Positions 1-8,097 of a stretch of DNA of 64,000 nucleotides are shown here, piece after piece. This DNA comes from Planctomycetota bacterium. Its GTDB lineage: Bacteria > Planctomycetota > Planctomycetia > Gemmatales > Gemmataceae. The DNA is taken from positions 1 through 64,000 of the forward strand of contig JACPZP010000054.1 in assembly GCA_016195405.1 (NCBI GenBank), written 5' to 3'. A program made the translations under genes and the position numbers. Numbering within the stretch: position 1 is the first letter of the stretch; each line of letters opens with the position of its first letter. The notes beneath the pieces were generated by a model. It was given only the letters and a program-made list of their open reading frames with translations. It searched no databases and was not told where the DNA came from.

Positions 1-41
1 ACCTCCAGGTGATAAGGGGCTGCAATCCCCCACCTGGAGGT
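1..41. repeat. Hairpin past the 3' end of the kinase gene
   Basis: Positions 1-11 (ACCTCCAGGTG) are the exact inverse complement of 31-41. A second short stem lies inside it (GGGG at 16-19 with CCCC at 27-30), separated by a 4-base bulge. It lies just downstream of the minus-strand kinase gene that ends at 84. It could act as a transcription end, but no T tract is visible on either side. Confidence 0.6.
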
Positions 42-83
42 GTGTTACGCCGGGCACGGTGCGGCAGCTGCTCGGACGTTTAC

Positions 84-2779
84 CTATCTTGCCGACCTTG
101 CCCACGCGATACGAAAGTTGTCAGCTGAAAACGGCACTAGCTTGCCATCCGCCGACAACGCAAGGCTGCTAACCTGTTCCGTATGGCCGCGCAATGTGCA
201 TATTTCTTTCCTCTCTGTAACGTCCCATACCTTGATGGTCTTATCATCACTCCCCGAAAACAGCCACGTGCCGTCCGCCGAAAACGCAAGGCTGCTAACC
301 CCTTCCGTATGCCCGCGTAGGCTGTCGTTCTCCTTGCCCGCCTCCATATCCCAAAGTCTTATTGTCTTGTCATTACTCCCAGAAAACAGCCTCTTGCCGT
401 CCGCCGACAAAACGAGGCAGTTAACCGCATCCGTATGTCTGTCCAGGCTGTTGGTTACCGTGTCGCGCGACTCCCAGTCCCACACTCCTATGGTCTTGTC
501 ATAACTTCCCGAAAACAGCCGTTTGCCGTCCGCCGACAACACAAGGCTGGCAACCGTACCTGTATGCCAACGCAGGGTGCGGATCACCGTGCGCGACTTC
601 AGGTCCCACACTTTTATGGTCCCGTCATGATCCCCCGAGAATAGCCGCATGCCGTCTGCCGACAACACCAGGCTGGTAACCCCAAGCTTATGCCCGGTCA
701 GGGTGCCGGTCTCCGTGCCCACCTCCGTGTCCCACACCCTAATGGTTGTGTCATAACTTCCCGAGAACAGCCGTTTCCCGTCCGCCGACAACGCGAGGCT
801 GCTAACCTGTTCCGTATGACCGCGCAGTTTGCAGATCTCTTTGCCCGGCAACAGGTCCCATACCGTAATGAACTTGTCCCGACTCCCCGTAAACAGTTTG
901 CCGTCCGCCGACAACGCTAATGAAGAAATCTGATCCGAATGGACAACAAAGGTGCGCAACTCCTTTAGGGCGAGTTGCCTAGCAAGGTAAGCGTACTCGA
1001 CATGCTGGAATTCAGGGCGACATTGTTTCAGGTTCCAATGGGCCGTGGTAAAGTCATGTTCTTGTACCGCCTTCTGGGCGGCACCAATCCGATCAATATA
1101 GAGCATGCTCTCGAAGAGAAAAAGCTGCTTCCGGGCCATCTTACTTGCGGCGTCCGCTAACAATTTTTCGTGATCAACTCTCTTCCGCGCCGATTCGGCG
1201 TCGTTGCGGGCCTTATCCATTTCAATCAGTGCTTCATTAGTGTTACTCTTCTCTTGGATTGCCTCGTCGCGGGCGTCAAGAGCCTTCCAAAACTGCCAGG
1301 CAAACGACGCAATCCCCACCAGGGTAGTCGTCAGCACTGTCGTCGTCAGAATAATTGCAACTCGCCGCCTTTTTTTTTCTTCCCTGGATCGGACTTCGGC
1401 CGTCGCCCGAGCGATTTCGGCCGCGTGTAAGCGCTCTTGAAGCGCCGATTGGTAGCTCGCGATCTCCCGCGACACCGCCACCCCGTCCGCTAGCCGATTC
1501 TCCTTATCTTTCGCCAGACAGCGGCAGCATACTTCGATTAGCTCTCTGTCCGCCCCACAGCGTTTCAGGCGGTCCAAGGCATCGCCCAGGTCCGCTTGCT
1601 CGGCCTTAGTGTGCATCTCCTTTGCGCTACGGCCCTGATAAGGCGGTTTGCCCGTCAGTATTTCGCATAGGATGGCGCCCAAGCCGAAAACGTCGGCCCG
1701 CGCGTCAACTGCCTCGCAGCGCGCTTGCTCCGGCGCCATATAGGCAGGCGTTCCCAACGTGCGGCCCGCCTCGGTCTCCTCGGTCCGCGCCGCCGTGCGC
1801 CGCAAGCTGTGGACCGTGGCGTCATCGCTTCGGGGGCGTCCTCTTCTTCAACCTGTGTCCCTATCACCTTCGCCAAGCCCCAATCCATAACCTGCACTTC
1901 TCCGAAGGCACCTACCATTACATTAGATGACTTAAGGTCACGGTGAATTACATTCCGCGCGTGGGCATAGCCGATGGTCTGGCAAACCTGTTCAAAGATG
2001 CTTACAAGATGTGGCAATTCGAAGATTGGGTTGGTGCGCTCTTTCAGCAAATTGCGCAGGCTTCGTCCTTGAATTAACTTCATGATGAAGTAAGGCTTGC
2101 CATCGGGAAGCTGGCCAAACTCATGCACCGGCGGAATACCTGGGTGCTGAAGCCGCCCCGTGACCAGGGCTTCTCTCACAAAGCGCTTTGCCATCTCGGT
2201 TTCTGAGTTTCGGAGCAGGACTTTCATGGCTAGTGGCCGCTCGAAATCGTTGTCCCGGACGCGGACGATCCGTCCCATGCCGCCACGCGCCAATTCCTCC
2301 TCGACCACATAGCGGCCCACCTGCTCCGGCAGGTCGGCTGGTCTCGGCTTCTGGGCAGGCACTGGCACGGAGGATCGCATTCTCATTTGCACGTCGATAG
2401 GGACAGTCGACGGCGCGGAAATGTCGCGAACCTCAATCCGGTAAGGGCCTTCGACCAGACGTTCGGGCTGTTTTTGGCCGATATCCTCTGGGGTCGAAAT
2501 GTCGCTTTTGTCACCATGCATGTCTGCTTTCTGTAATTTCCGGATCAAATCCTGAGGAGTGGCGCCTAGCGAGGAGCATGGCGAAGGCGTCTGTGCCTCC
2601 CGTATCACCTGGACCGCGGAATCTGTACCGCCAAGCTGTTCCAATTTGGCCACGCAGATAGAGCATGCCGCGAGATGCGGCTCGAGCGCGATGATCTCCA
2701 GTTGCGTCAACTCGCCCAGAGCCAGTTGTCGCAAGACATCCGGCGTTGGGCAATAGCTCAACTCAGACATTGGCGTCAT
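84..2779 (-). pseudogene. Ser/Thr protein kinase with WD40 repeats, frameshifted
   Basis: The gene encodes a planctomycete-type membrane kinase of about 900 residues that is open in two frames. The upstream frame (2779 to about 1830) has a zf-HC2-like HLAACSIC motif near residue 35, then a kinase domain from residue 153: glycine loop ARGGMG, Lys186 in AMKVLL, HRDLKSSN, and DWG in place of DFG. The second frame (about 1830 to 84) continues with GTPAYMAPEQA, the rest of the C-lobe, a basic stretch, one membrane helix (VAIILTTTVLTTTLVG), a coiled-coil region and seven WD40 repeats. The last repeat is degraded and lacks its WD. The frames would join if one base were added to the run of five G (plus strand) at 1832-1836, so a one-base loss there is the likely lesion. 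A sequencing error cannot be excluded. If real, the product would stop inside the kinase domain and lose its membrane and WD40 parts. Confidence 0.85.
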
Positions 2780-2990
2780 TCAAGTTAGGATCCGCATTGG
2801 GAATGCACCGGATAGCTGTCGACTATTGTGGCCATAACCCTTGTCCGTTGCAACAATTTTCTGCGCCCCACAAGTAAAGCCCCAAAAAAGGGGGGCCGCA
2901 GGCCGATACTTGGCGGTCGGAGCTGGGGCTTGGATCTTGCACGGGTCTAATGCTCGCATCGCAACCCGGCCCCGGCCACACATCGCTCTC
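2780..2990. other. Intergenic region with GC-rich stems, no gene seen
   Basis: No convincing coding frame was found. It holds short GGGG/CCCC stems (around 2879-2893) and, near 2965-2990, a stretch resembling the sequence downstream of the intact ATPase gene (about 4090-4125). This suggests that the duplication described in the next entry included some 3' flank. Confidence 0.4.
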
Positions 2991-3435
2991 TCACTCCTCC
3001 TCTGCCCCAGGCGGCCAAATGCGGCTGTTCTTTAAACCCGGCTCTATTCCCTCGTTGTCGCCGCCGAATCCGCCCGTCTTCTTGCCGTTCTTCTCGCGCA
3101 GCGACACAAACGGCACCTTAAGCTCGCGCGACTGCTTTCGAACAATTCGTACAGCGGATTCTCGCGCCAGCGGGCCAGGGCGGCGGCGACCCAGTAGCGA
3201 AAGGGATCGCTCTTCATGCCGGTGCCTTCGACCTGCACGAGTTCGGCAGCGACGGCGCTTTTGAGCCACAGCCATAAGGTGGCGAGGCAGGGCTTGGGAA
3301 AGTCGTCGGGCCATTCTTCGAAAATGTCCCGGCGCGTCAGCTTTTGCGGGGCTTCTTCGAGGACTATGCGGAGCACGTCCCATTGCTCGTTAAAGCCGTC
3401 GGCCTCGCCGGCGTGCAGGACGGTGTATCCGCAAC
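2991..3435 (-). pseudogene. Partial duplicate of the AAA ATPase gene (3' end only)
   Basis: Read on the minus strand from about 3435, the protein sequence YTVL..GFNEQWDVLRIVLEEAPQ parallels the last third of the ATPase encoded at 4125-5348 (YTVLG..GFQEHWDALRMVLEDAPQ). The match runs on through KPCL..LW.WLKSAV, QVEG.G.KSDP.RYWV and ARWRENPLYELFE. After ELFE the match moves to another frame and continues through FVSLREKN to IWPPGAEEE, so the fragment also carries a frameshift. The first two thirds, including Walker A and B, are absent. The sequence is diverged from the intact copy, so this is an old duplication or a relic of a second ATPase gene, now non-functional. Confidence 0.8.
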
Positions 3436-3436
3436 A

Positions 3437-3598
3437 TCATTTCGACCAATCTTCGACAGTAAGGCCGGGGATGGCTTTGAAATCAAGAACCTTTCGTGTG
3501 ACCACGGTGGCAGGATGCTCTGCCACGCGGTTCGCGACCGTCGCATGCTTCCTTTGGAATAGCGTCAATATGTCGGTGTCCCGCACGAATAGCCTCAT
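3437..3598 (-). pseudogene. VapC-like PIN-domain toxin, internally deleted remnant
   Basis: A 53-codon frame starts MRLFVRDTDILTLFQRKHA, the usual opening of a PIN-domain RNase toxin, including the first metal-binding Asp in DTDI. It ends in FKAIPGLTVEDWSK, a typical VapC-family C-terminus. Intact relatives are about 130-140 residues. Here the middle of the domain is missing after residue 34, removing the other acidic catalytic residues. It starts 12 bases after the stop of the HicB-like gene at 3611, the usual antitoxin-toxin arrangement. Its stop codon lies within a few bases of the edge of the duplicated ATPase fragment. The loss of catalytic residues makes it almost certainly inactive. 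Confidence 0.75.
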
Positions 3599-3610
3599 GC
3601 CGCCTCAGCG

Positions 3611-3907
3611 TCAGCGATTGGGATCCTGTTCAACTTGCTGGCGGTATTCTTTCATTGACTCAACCCAATCGTCGATCCAAGGGTCATCCTTGTACATGCC
3701 GGCGAACTCCATCCAGGGATGTGGCTGCGGACTAATTTCCAGTCCCACGATCTCCGTCCCATTTTTCAACCGGCTCTTTATCTTTGCGCGCAGCTTGGCC
3801 AGCGCCTCCTTCCGCGTGGCGCCTCGGGCGCTTATGGCGAACGGCTCCGAGCCCCGCGCGCGATAACCGTTGCCCTTAACACGCTCCACGAGAACTGGAA
3901 TCTGCAT
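3611..3907 (-). CDS. HicB-like antitoxin-type protein, partner of PIN toxin remnant
   Basis: This 98-residue protein begins MQIPVLVERVKGNGYRARG and continues with an EPFAISARGATRKEALAKL stretch. This is the small HicB-like alpha/beta fold commonly found directly upstream of PIN-domain toxins in planctomycetes and cyanobacteria. The C-terminal half is acidic and aromatic (EFAGMYKDDPWIDDW), a typical toxin-binding tail. The gene is intact and full length, whereas the toxin gene 12 bases downstream is internally deleted. The antitoxin is therefore likely an orphan kept or decaying after loss of its toxin. The family assignment is from sequence pattern; the toxin-neutralising role is inferred from context. 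Confidence 0.7.
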   Translation of the reverse strand: MQIPVLVERVKGNGYRARGSEPFAISARGATRKEALAKLRAKIKSRLKNGTEIVGLEISPQPHPWMEFAGMYKDDPWIDDWVESMKEYRQQVEQDPNR

Positions 3908-4124
3908 AACGCCTCCAAGACTCTGGTTGGACCACCCATCATGTTACCGCCTGCATCACAAACTGACACTACCGGATGTGTGGCCGGGGCTGGATTGCCG
4001 CGCGTGGACACGGGCCCGTGCAGCTACGAAGCCCCGGCCAAACCTCGGTTAAGCCGGGGCTTTGGTTGCATGCGCGCTTTGCTCGCTTAGGCAACCCAGC
4101 CCCGGCCACGCATCGTCGTTTCCT
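3908..4124. terminator. Intergenic GC-rich stem-loops, likely terminator region
   Basis: The stretch contains several copies of AGCCCCGGC and its complement GCCGGGGCT (about 3978-4060). Together they can form a 9-bp hairpin with AGCCCCGGC at about 4030 and GCCGGGGCTTT at about 4053, followed by a short T run on the plus strand. It separates two minus-strand genes, so the T run is on the wrong side for a simple minus-strand terminator. The stem could still act as a 3' end structure. No gene was seen. Confidence 0.45.
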
Positions 4125-5348
4125 TCATTCCACCGGCGATCCCGGCGGCCAAACGCGGCTGCTGGCGCCATAGCGATCCCCGTGGTCGCCGCCCGCGTCG
4201 AAATCGCCTCTCTTCGCTAGCTTCTGCGCCCGCAACGACATGAACCGGATCTTGCCTTCGCGCTTCTGCTTTTCAAACAGTTCATAGAGCGGATTTTCGC
4301 GCCAGCGGGCTTCGGCGACGCTGACCCAGTAGCGGCGCGGGTCGGACTTGCGGCCGCTGCCTTCGACTTGGATTAGCCCGGCTTCGACGGCGCTCTTGAG
4401 CCAACCCCATAACGACGACAAACAGGGCTTGGCGTAGTCTTCGGGCCACTCGTCGAGAATGTCGGCTTGCGTCAGTTTCTGCGGAGCGTCTTCAAGCACC
4501 ATCCGCAACGCATCCCAATGTTCCTGGAAGCCGTCGTCTTCGGTCGTGCCCAGGACGGTGTAATCCAAGCCGTCGGCGTTCAACTCGAATTGGAAGTGCC
4601 GCGGCGTCGCGGCAAGCCGGGACATGCAAAAGAAACGGCGGGCGCGGCTGTCGAGATTGTTGCCGGCGTGGCGCATCTCGATCGAGATGTCCATTTCCGT
4701 GTGGATGGCGCCGTGGCCGCGGCCCGCGTTGCCTTGGGTGGCGCCGCAGCGGCGCGGATGGTGCATGAACAGCGCCGCCATGCCGCGCCCGGTCAATTCG
4801 CGGACCGGCATCAAAAGGTCCTGCACGCCGCGCGATGCACTCTCGGCGCGTAAGAAATGCGTCACCGAGTCAACCACCAGAAGATCGATATCATGCGCGG
4901 CTCGCAGCTGGCCCACCTGAGTCATGAGGTTGCGCCACTCTTCGGCCGTCGGCAGATGGGGAAAAGGCTGCGGTATCAAGCACAGCCGCCCGCCGAATTC
5001 GAAGCGCCGGCAACGGTCCGCCCAGAGGCTGCGCGGCTCTTCGGAGATCACGACGGTCTTGCCCGGCGAGACCGGGAGCCCGAAAAGCGTCTTACCGCCG
5101 TGTCGCCGTGAAAGCAAATGCGCCAAGAGGGTGGTCTTGCCTGCTTTCCACATGCTGGTAAGCAAAGTCATGTTGCGCCCGGCGATGAATCCGGGGAGAA
5201 TCCAATCGGCGGCGGATTCCTGCGTCGTTGTGATTTCCGGATCCCAATATGTTTGCGCAACCCGGGTGGGAGTTCGAGCTTCGGGGTTGGGAGCTTCGGG
5301 ATTCGGAGCTTCCGGAATGTAAGTGTCGGAAGTGCGAGCGTCAGACAT
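4125..5348 (-). CDS. RecA-like AAA ATPase (AAA_25/RepA-like) with winged-helix C-terminus
   Basis: This 407-residue protein resembles the RepA/DnaB-type hexameric ATPases of plasmids and integrated elements. Residues 12-28 are a short Pro/Glu/Ala/Asn repeat (PEAPNPEA). The ATPase core follows: DWILPGFIAGRNMTLL, Walker A in SMWKAGKTT (about 65-73), EEPRSLW (104-110) and Walker B DLLVVD (155-160). An MHHPRR motif follows, in the place of the family's HH sensor region. From about residue 270 a helix-rich region (KLTQADILDEWPEDYAKPCL, then KSAVEAGLIQVEG) looks like a winged helix for DNA binding. Such ATPases usually act in replication or mobilisation of accessory DNA; no integrase or replication origin was recognised here. 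A degraded partial copy lies at 2991-3435. Confidence 0.8.
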   Translation of the reverse strand: MSDARTSDTYIPEAPNPEAPNPEARTPTRVAQTYWDPEITTTQESAADWILPGFIAGRNMTLLTSMWKAGKTTLLAHLLSRRHGGKTLFGLPVSPGKTVVISEEPRSLWADRCRRFEFGGRLCLIPQPFPHLPTAEEWRNLMTQVGQLRAAHDIDLLVVDSVTHFLRAESASRGVQDLLMPVRELTGRGMAALFMHHPRRCGATQGNAGRGHGAIHTEMDISIEMRHAGNNLDSRARRFFCMSRLAATPRHFQFELNADGLDYTVLGTTEDDGFQEHWDALRMVLEDAPQKLTQADILDEWPEDYAKPCLSSLWGWLKSAVEAGLIQVEGSGRKSDPRRYWVSVAEARWRENPLYELFEKQKREGKIRFMSLRAQKLAKRGDFDAGGDHGDRYGASSRVWPPGSPVE

Positions 5349-5402
5349 GCGTGGCTCCTACTTGAGAGATGCGTTTACGAAAGCGGCGGATTGACTTGCG
5401 GA

Positions 5403-5560
5403 TCAGGCGGATTCCTTCAGCAAAGGGCCGGATTGATTCATCGATATGCCGGTTTGCTTCAACGACATGCCGAATTGTTTCATCAAAGGGCGCGATTGCT
5501 TCAGTGACCTGCCGAATTGTTTCAGCAAAGGCGGGATTGCTTCAGCGAGGCGGCGGATTC
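5403..5560 (-). repeat. Degenerate 21-bp tandem repeat, possibly coding for a heptad-repeat protein
   Basis: About six copies of a 21-base unit lie head to tail 54 bases upstream of the ATPase gene. Read on the minus strand the units encode seven-residue blocks with the pattern (L/M)-K-Q-x-G-x-x: LKQFGRS, LKQSRPL, MKQFGMS, LKQTGIS, MNQSGPL, then LKESA and a stop at 5403. Much of the variation between copies falls at codon first or third positions and conserves hydrophobic residues, which hints at a coding role. The regular seven-residue period suits a coiled coil or amphipathic helix. The frame stays open upstream to 5726, but that part comes from the 15-bp repeat, so no reliable start codon can be chosen. 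Coding status is uncertain. Confidence 0.55.
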
Positions 5561-5655
5561 TATCTGTCCCAGCGCCGCGCTGAAACCATTTCCCTAAAGT
5601 GAACAGCCAAGGTGAGTTGCGTGCGAAAAATTGAGTCAACGGCCTCTGAAGCAAT

Positions 5656-5730
5656 CTGCGGGACACTGGGCTGCAGGACACTGGGCTGCAGGACACTGGG
5701 CTGCGGGACACTGGGCTGCGGGACACTGGG
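5656..5730. repeat. 15-bp tandem repeat, five copies
   Basis: Five consecutive copies of CTGC(G/A)GGACACTGGG occupy 5656-5730, differing only at one A/G position. The unit length is a multiple of three, so frames on both strands stay open through it and give artefactual Ser-Pro-Val or Pro-Ser-Val repeats. Near-identity of the copies points to recent slippage. Confidence 0.9.
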
Positions 5731-5856
5731 AGCGCGACTCCATTCCTTTCTGCATTGTCTCATAATCCAAACGGAATTGCGAGGTCGGGCGTCCGCGTAA
5801 TCAGAATTTCTATCATGTCAAGGTCTGACAATGGTCCAAAGCACTGAGGAGTTCCA

Positions 5857-6591
5857 ATGATCGGCCTCGAAAACAAAATCGCCCTCGTCACCGGCGGCGG
5901 CAGCGGCATCGGCTTCGCGGTGGGTCGCGCATTTCTTGAGCACGGCGCGAAGGTCGCCCTTGCCGGCCGCGATCTCAAGAAGCTGGAAGTCAGCGCCAAG
6001 TCGCTGCCGCATCGCGAGCGAATCTTCCTGCATGCCGCCGACGTGTCCGATCCCGCCCAAGCCAGGAAGCTCGTGGACGCTGTCGTCAAGCATTTTGGGC
6101 CGATCGACATCCTTGTCAACAACGCCGGCGTCAACGTCAAGGAGAGGGCTTTTCGGCAGCTTACGCCCGAGACTTGGCAGCGGCTCATTCGCACGAACCT
6201 GGACGGTGCGTTTTACTGCATCCACGCTGTCATGCCGTCGATGCTTGAACGCAAGGACGGGGTCATCATCAACATCAACAGTGTGGCGGGCAAGCGGGCG
6301 ACGCCGCTCGGCGGGGTCGCCTATGCGGCTTCCAAGTTCGGCATGTCGGCTCTCGGGCTGGGATTGGCCGTGGAGGAAAAGGACAGCGGCATTCGCGTGA
6401 CGAACATTTATCCGGGTGAAGTGGACACGCCGATTTTGGAGTTCCGTCCGAAACCGGTGACCGAGGAGCAGCGCCTAAAAATTCTCAAACCTGAAGACGT
6501 GGCCGCCGCCGTATTCTATGTGGTGACACAGCCGCCGCACGTTCACGTGCCGGAACTGATCATCAAGCCGGCGTCCCACGCTTACGTTTAG
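5857..6591 (+). CDS. SDR-family NAD(P)-dependent oxidoreductase
   Basis: This 244-residue protein is a classical short-chain dehydrogenase/reductase with a Rossmann fold. Visible motifs in order are TGGGSGIG (cofactor loop, about 12-19), the NNAG motif with its ILVNNAGVN context (about 87-95), the catalytic Ser in NINSVAG, and YAASK (Tyr and Lys, about 156-160), followed by YPGEVDTP after the active site. The length is typical for the family. The substrate cannot be told from sequence; the C-terminus (HVPELIIKPASHAYV) resembles general 3-oxoacyl-reductase-like SDRs. The start ATG has a GAGGAG ribosome-binding site. Its stop overlaps the stop of the convergent PP2C gene by 4 bases. Confidence 0.9.
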   Translation: MIGLENKIALVTGGGSGIGFAVGRAFLEHGAKVALAGRDLKKLEVSAKSLPHRERIFLHAADVSDPAQARKLVDAVVKHFGPIDILVNNAGVNVKERAFRQLTPETWQRLIRTNLDGAFYCIHAVMPSMLERKDGVIININSVAGKRATPLGGVAYAASKFGMSALGLGLAVEEKDSGIRVTNIYPGEVDTPILEFRPKPVTEEQRLKILKPEDVAAAVFYVVTQPPHVHVPELIIKPASHAYV

Positions 6592-7346
6592 CGGGCTTCG
6601 GCGACTTCGATGACGATCACGGAGACGTTGTCGCGCGAGCCGTTGGTGAGGGCGAGTTCGCCGAGGCCTTCCGCGCATTGTTGGACGTCCGGGTGTTCCT
6701 GGACGAAGTTGAGGATGTCTGGATCGGCGACGGGGCCGGACATGCCGTCGGTGCAGAGAACGAACTTGTCGCCGACCTCAACCGGAAGGATCTTGACGTC
6801 CGGACCATCGCCGACTTCCTTGCTGCCCAAGTACTTCCAAAGCACGTTGCGGAAACGGTGCTCTTTCGCTTCGGCCGCCGAGATGGTCTTGTTCTCGACC
6901 AGAGCCTGGGCCAGCGAGTGGTCGACGGTGAGCTGCTCGATCTCGCCGCCGCGAATGCGGTAGGCGCGGCTGTCGCCCAGGTTGGAGATGTAAATCTCGT
7001 TCCCTTTGCGCCACAGGGCCATGACGATGGTCGTGCCCATGTTCTTGAGTTCGCGGTCGAGCGAGCCCATGGTGAGGATTTCTTCGTTGGCCTGAACGAC
7101 GGCCTTGCGAATCACCGTGGTGGCGTCCTCGGAGTTGGCGGCCGTGGTGAGGTTGCGGCGCAGCTCGCGCGGCACGACCTCGATCGCCCGCTTGCTGGCG
7201 ATTTCGCCGGCCGCCTGCCCGCCCATGCCGTCGGCGACGATGCACAAGGTCAAGTCGGGAAACTGCTTAACCTCGATGGCGTCTTCGTTGTTTTCGCGAT
7301 AGTTGCCTAGCAAGGTACACTTGCCGATGTTGAGCGCCAGGGCCAT
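6588..7346 (-). CDS. PP2C-family protein phosphatase (PrpC/Stp-like)
   Basis: This is a 252-residue metal-dependent Ser/Thr phosphatase. PP2C motifs appear in order: RENNEDA near the N-terminus (metal-binding Asp), VADGMGG, NLGDSRAYRI, TDGMSG and the C-terminal RDNVSVIVIEV. It has no membrane segment and should be cytoplasmic. It probably reverses phosphorylation by the many Ser/Thr kinases of this organism, two of which lie in this window. The frame is open upstream to 7445, but the ATG at 7346 is preferred because GAGGTGG lies just upstream and the PP2C fold begins right after it (NIGKCTLLGNYRENNED). The gene is convergent with the SDR gene and overlaps it by 4 bases. Confidence 0.9.
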   Translation of the reverse strand: MALALNIGKCTLLGNYRENNEDAIEVKQFPDLTLCIVADGMGGQAAGEIASKRAIEVVPRELRRNLTTAANSEDATTVIRKAVVQANEEILTMGSLDRELKNMGTTIVMALWRKGNEIYISNLGDSRAYRIRGGEIEQLTVDHSLAQALVENKTISAAEAKEHRFRNVLWKYLGSKEVGDGPDVKILPVEVGDKFVLCTDGMSGPVADPDILNFVQEHPDVQQCAEGLGELALTNGSRDNVSVIVIEVAEAR

Positions 7347-7500
7347 GTGCCCACCTCTTTTTCGCTGGAAGCCCCACGCCGGCGAACCAACTTGGAAATG
7401 CGCATGGAGCGGAAGCGATATTCCTCTTCCAACTTCCTCTTCCAACTATAGTCCGGCACGTCCCGGCAAGCAACTCAACCTTGCGACCGGAACTGCCTTC

Positions 7501-7530
7501 TTGATACCTTTTCTCGGAAAGGTCTATAAT
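7501..7530 (+). promoter_or_regulatory. Sigma-70-type promoter for the DUF151 gene
   Basis: TTGATA at 7501-7506 and a perfect TATAAT at 7525-7530 are separated by 18 bases. Transcription would start near 7537 and give a leader of about 128 bases that includes the long inverted repeat at 7570-7635. Confidence 0.6.
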
Positions 7531-7569
7531 GCGCGTTAGGCGAAGCTTACCCATTATTGTCGTTGTAGT

Positions 7570-7635
7570 CGGAATTCTAGCGAATTCCGCTACAAGTCGA
7601 ATGCGGCCTTCGTAGCGGAATTCGCAAGAATTCCG
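7570..7635. repeat. Long inverted repeat built of GAATTC palindromes
   Basis: The 24-base arms 7570-7593 (beginning CGGAATTCTAGCGAATTCCG) and 7612-7635 are inverse complements with one mismatch and an 18-base loop. Each arm is itself nearly palindromic around GAATTC. A diverged copy of the same element lies at 27183-27233. Here it sits in the leader of the DUF151 gene. Confidence 0.85.
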
Positions 7636-7664
7636 ATGATCATTAGGCGACAGGAGAGCGCGTC

Positions 7665-8066
7665 GTGCCCGTGCACATGGAGTTGAAACGGATCATCATC
7701 AATGAAGTTCACGATCAGCAGGTCGTCATGCTTCGGGAAGTGGACGGCGACCGCAGCTTTCCCATCGTCATCGGCATCTTCGAAGCCACCAGCATCGACC
7801 GCCGGGTCCGAGGCGTGCAGTCTCCCCGGCCCCTCACTCATGATTTGCTCGCGAACGTGATCGATCACTTAGGCGGCGATCTTCAGGACATCTTTATCAG
7901 CGACTTGCGCGAGCACACCTATTTTGCCAAGCTGCGCATCAAAAAGGACGGCGAGCTGGTCGAGGTCGATTGCCGGCCTTCCGACGCCATCGCCATCGCC
8001 GTCACCGCCCGCGTGCCCATCTTCGTCTCCGAGGAAGTGATTTCGGAAGCGTCGGGTGAGATGTAG
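7665..8066 (+). CDS. Bifunctional nuclease family protein (DUF151/BFN domain)
   Basis: This 133-residue protein is a single DUF151 domain (ELKRIIINEVHDQQVV, FPIVIGIFEA, RPLTHDLL, VDCRPSDAIAIAV). Members are small, soluble proteins; plant homologues have been reported as nucleases, but the bacterial role is poorly known. RPLTHDLL and CRPSDAIA are the most conserved segments and are intact. The GTG at 7665 is preferred because AGGAG lies at 7652-7656; an ATG at 7677 is the alternative. It is transcribed alone, with a promoter at 7501 and a shared palindromic terminator before the convergent CvpA-like gene. Confidence 0.88.
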   Translation: MPVHMELKRIIINEVHDQQVVMLREVDGDRSFPIVIGIFEATSIDRRVRGVQSPRPLTHDLLANVIDHLGGDLQDIFISDLREHTYFAKLRIKKDGELVEVDCRPSDAIAIAVTARVPIFVSEEVISEASGEM

Positions 8067-8093
8067 TGGCTAGTGGCTAGCCACTAGTCACTA
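8064..8093. terminator. Palindrome between convergent genes
   Basis: The 30-base palindrome starts at the stop of the DUF151 gene and is centred on GGCTAGCC (8076-8083), with outer arms TAGTG and CACTA. It occupies nearly all the gap between two convergent genes, so it probably ends transcription from both sides. Confidence 0.55.
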
Positions 8094-8097
8094 ATCA

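Noticed and set aside
3978-4124. Small frames of 60-120 codons between the ATPase and HicB-like genes
   Set aside because: They consist of repeated GC-rich stems and show no conserved motif or start signal.
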